Source of the DNA: Carallia brachiata
Lineage: Eukaryota > Streptophyta > Magnoliopsida > Malpighiales > Rhizophoraceae
Length of the DNA: 64,000 nucleotides
Direction of reading: 5' to 3'
NCBI GenBank assembly: GCA_021464245.1
Contig: JADCRB010000002.1
Location: 1,837,058-1,901,057, forward strand
Position 1 is the first letter of the stretch. Every line of letters begins with the position of its first letter. A program made the position numbers and the translations under genes. Under the pieces are notes generated by a model, which saw nothing but the letters and a program-made list of their open reading frames with translations, did no database searches and was not told the DNA's origin. Positions 63,827 through 64,000 of this stretch are shown here, in pieces.

Positions 63827-64000
63827 CTGACAATTGATGAATGACAAATAATAAATATCTGCAATTATATTACACTGCCAGTTCTACTTTTGTGCTATTG
63901 TGTGAGAGAAGAGAGACTAAAGAGTGTGTGTGTGTGAGAGAGAGAGCGATAGAGAGCAGAAAAACAGCTATAACTATATGCAACGGGGCCTTGCATGCCG
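63827..64000 (-). other. Intron or upstream part of the ELG1 gene
   Basis: The exon at 63826 begins after TTGTCAG, an acceptor, so this stretch is intronic unless that AG is unused. It contains short (TG)n and (GA)n runs at about 63925-63947. No coding sequence is seen. Confidence 0.6.

Noticed and set aside
1..64000. CRISPR arrays, bacterial operons, phage or organellar DNA
   Set aside because: No regularly spaced repeats, ribosome-binding sites or organelle genes; all recognised genes are spliced nuclear plant genes.

Overview
The window is nuclear DNA of a flowering plant, almost certainly a eudicot. The genes are split by many AT-rich introns, and the spacers are AT-rich and full of small transposon relics and microsatellites. 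Every recognised protein belongs to a plant or general eukaryotic family: photosystem II PsbS, a nucleotide-sugar transporter, PDS5, an ELG1/ATAD5-type clamp unloader, a plant universal-stress-like protein and two plant-specific small proteins. The species cannot be named from the sequence alone. No rRNA, tRNA, organellar insertion, CRISPR array or prokaryotic operon was seen.

Layout. 1-5754: repeat-rich spacer with a large foldback element. 5755-7414 (+): PsbS, four exons, with two apparent 1-base losses in exon 2. 9173-10936 (+): small zinc-ribbon-like protein of the At4g08330 type, two exons. 10937-18642: gene-poor spacer with nested transposon relics and a tight cluster of four ACGTG cores. 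18643-20354 (-): plant protein with an N-terminal Cys/His motif, two exons. 20355-25586: spacer with a second foldback element. 25587-43622 (-): a PDS5 cohesin-cofactor gene that I resolve into 28 exons, with three apparent 1-base losses, a GC-AG intron and an intronic SINE. 43623-47939: spacer with a hAT-type MITE that has a perfect 8-bp target-site duplication. 47940-50708 (+): UDP-galactose-transporter-like gene, five exons, first intron GC-AG. 51964-52980 (-): universal-stress-protein-like gene, three exons. 52981-57180: AT-rich spacer with a third hairpin. 57181 to beyond the right end (-): ELG1/ATAD5 homologue, 14 exons visible, 5' end missing.

Relationships. Plant genes are separate transcription units, so no operon is implied. 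The order PDS5 / UDP-galactose transporter / ELG1-like matches, from memory, the Arabidopsis order At1g77600-At1g77610-At1g77620, which would be a conserved syntenic block. PDS5 (cohesin cofactor) and ELG1 (PCNA unloading) both act at sister-chromatid cohesion during replication, so their proximity deserves a note; a functional reason is only inference. PsbS acts in chloroplast photoprotection and the transporter in the Golgi.

I did not find a convincing undescribed biological system. The most useful observations are the five frame-breaking 1-base losses confined to two genes, the exactly delimited mobile elements, an LxCxE motif in the ELG1 homologue, two GC-AG introns, the ACGTG cluster and three long imperfect palindromes. 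Exon limits were set by hand from splice dinucleotides, phase and remembered family sequence; in each intact gene the exon lengths sum to a multiple of three.
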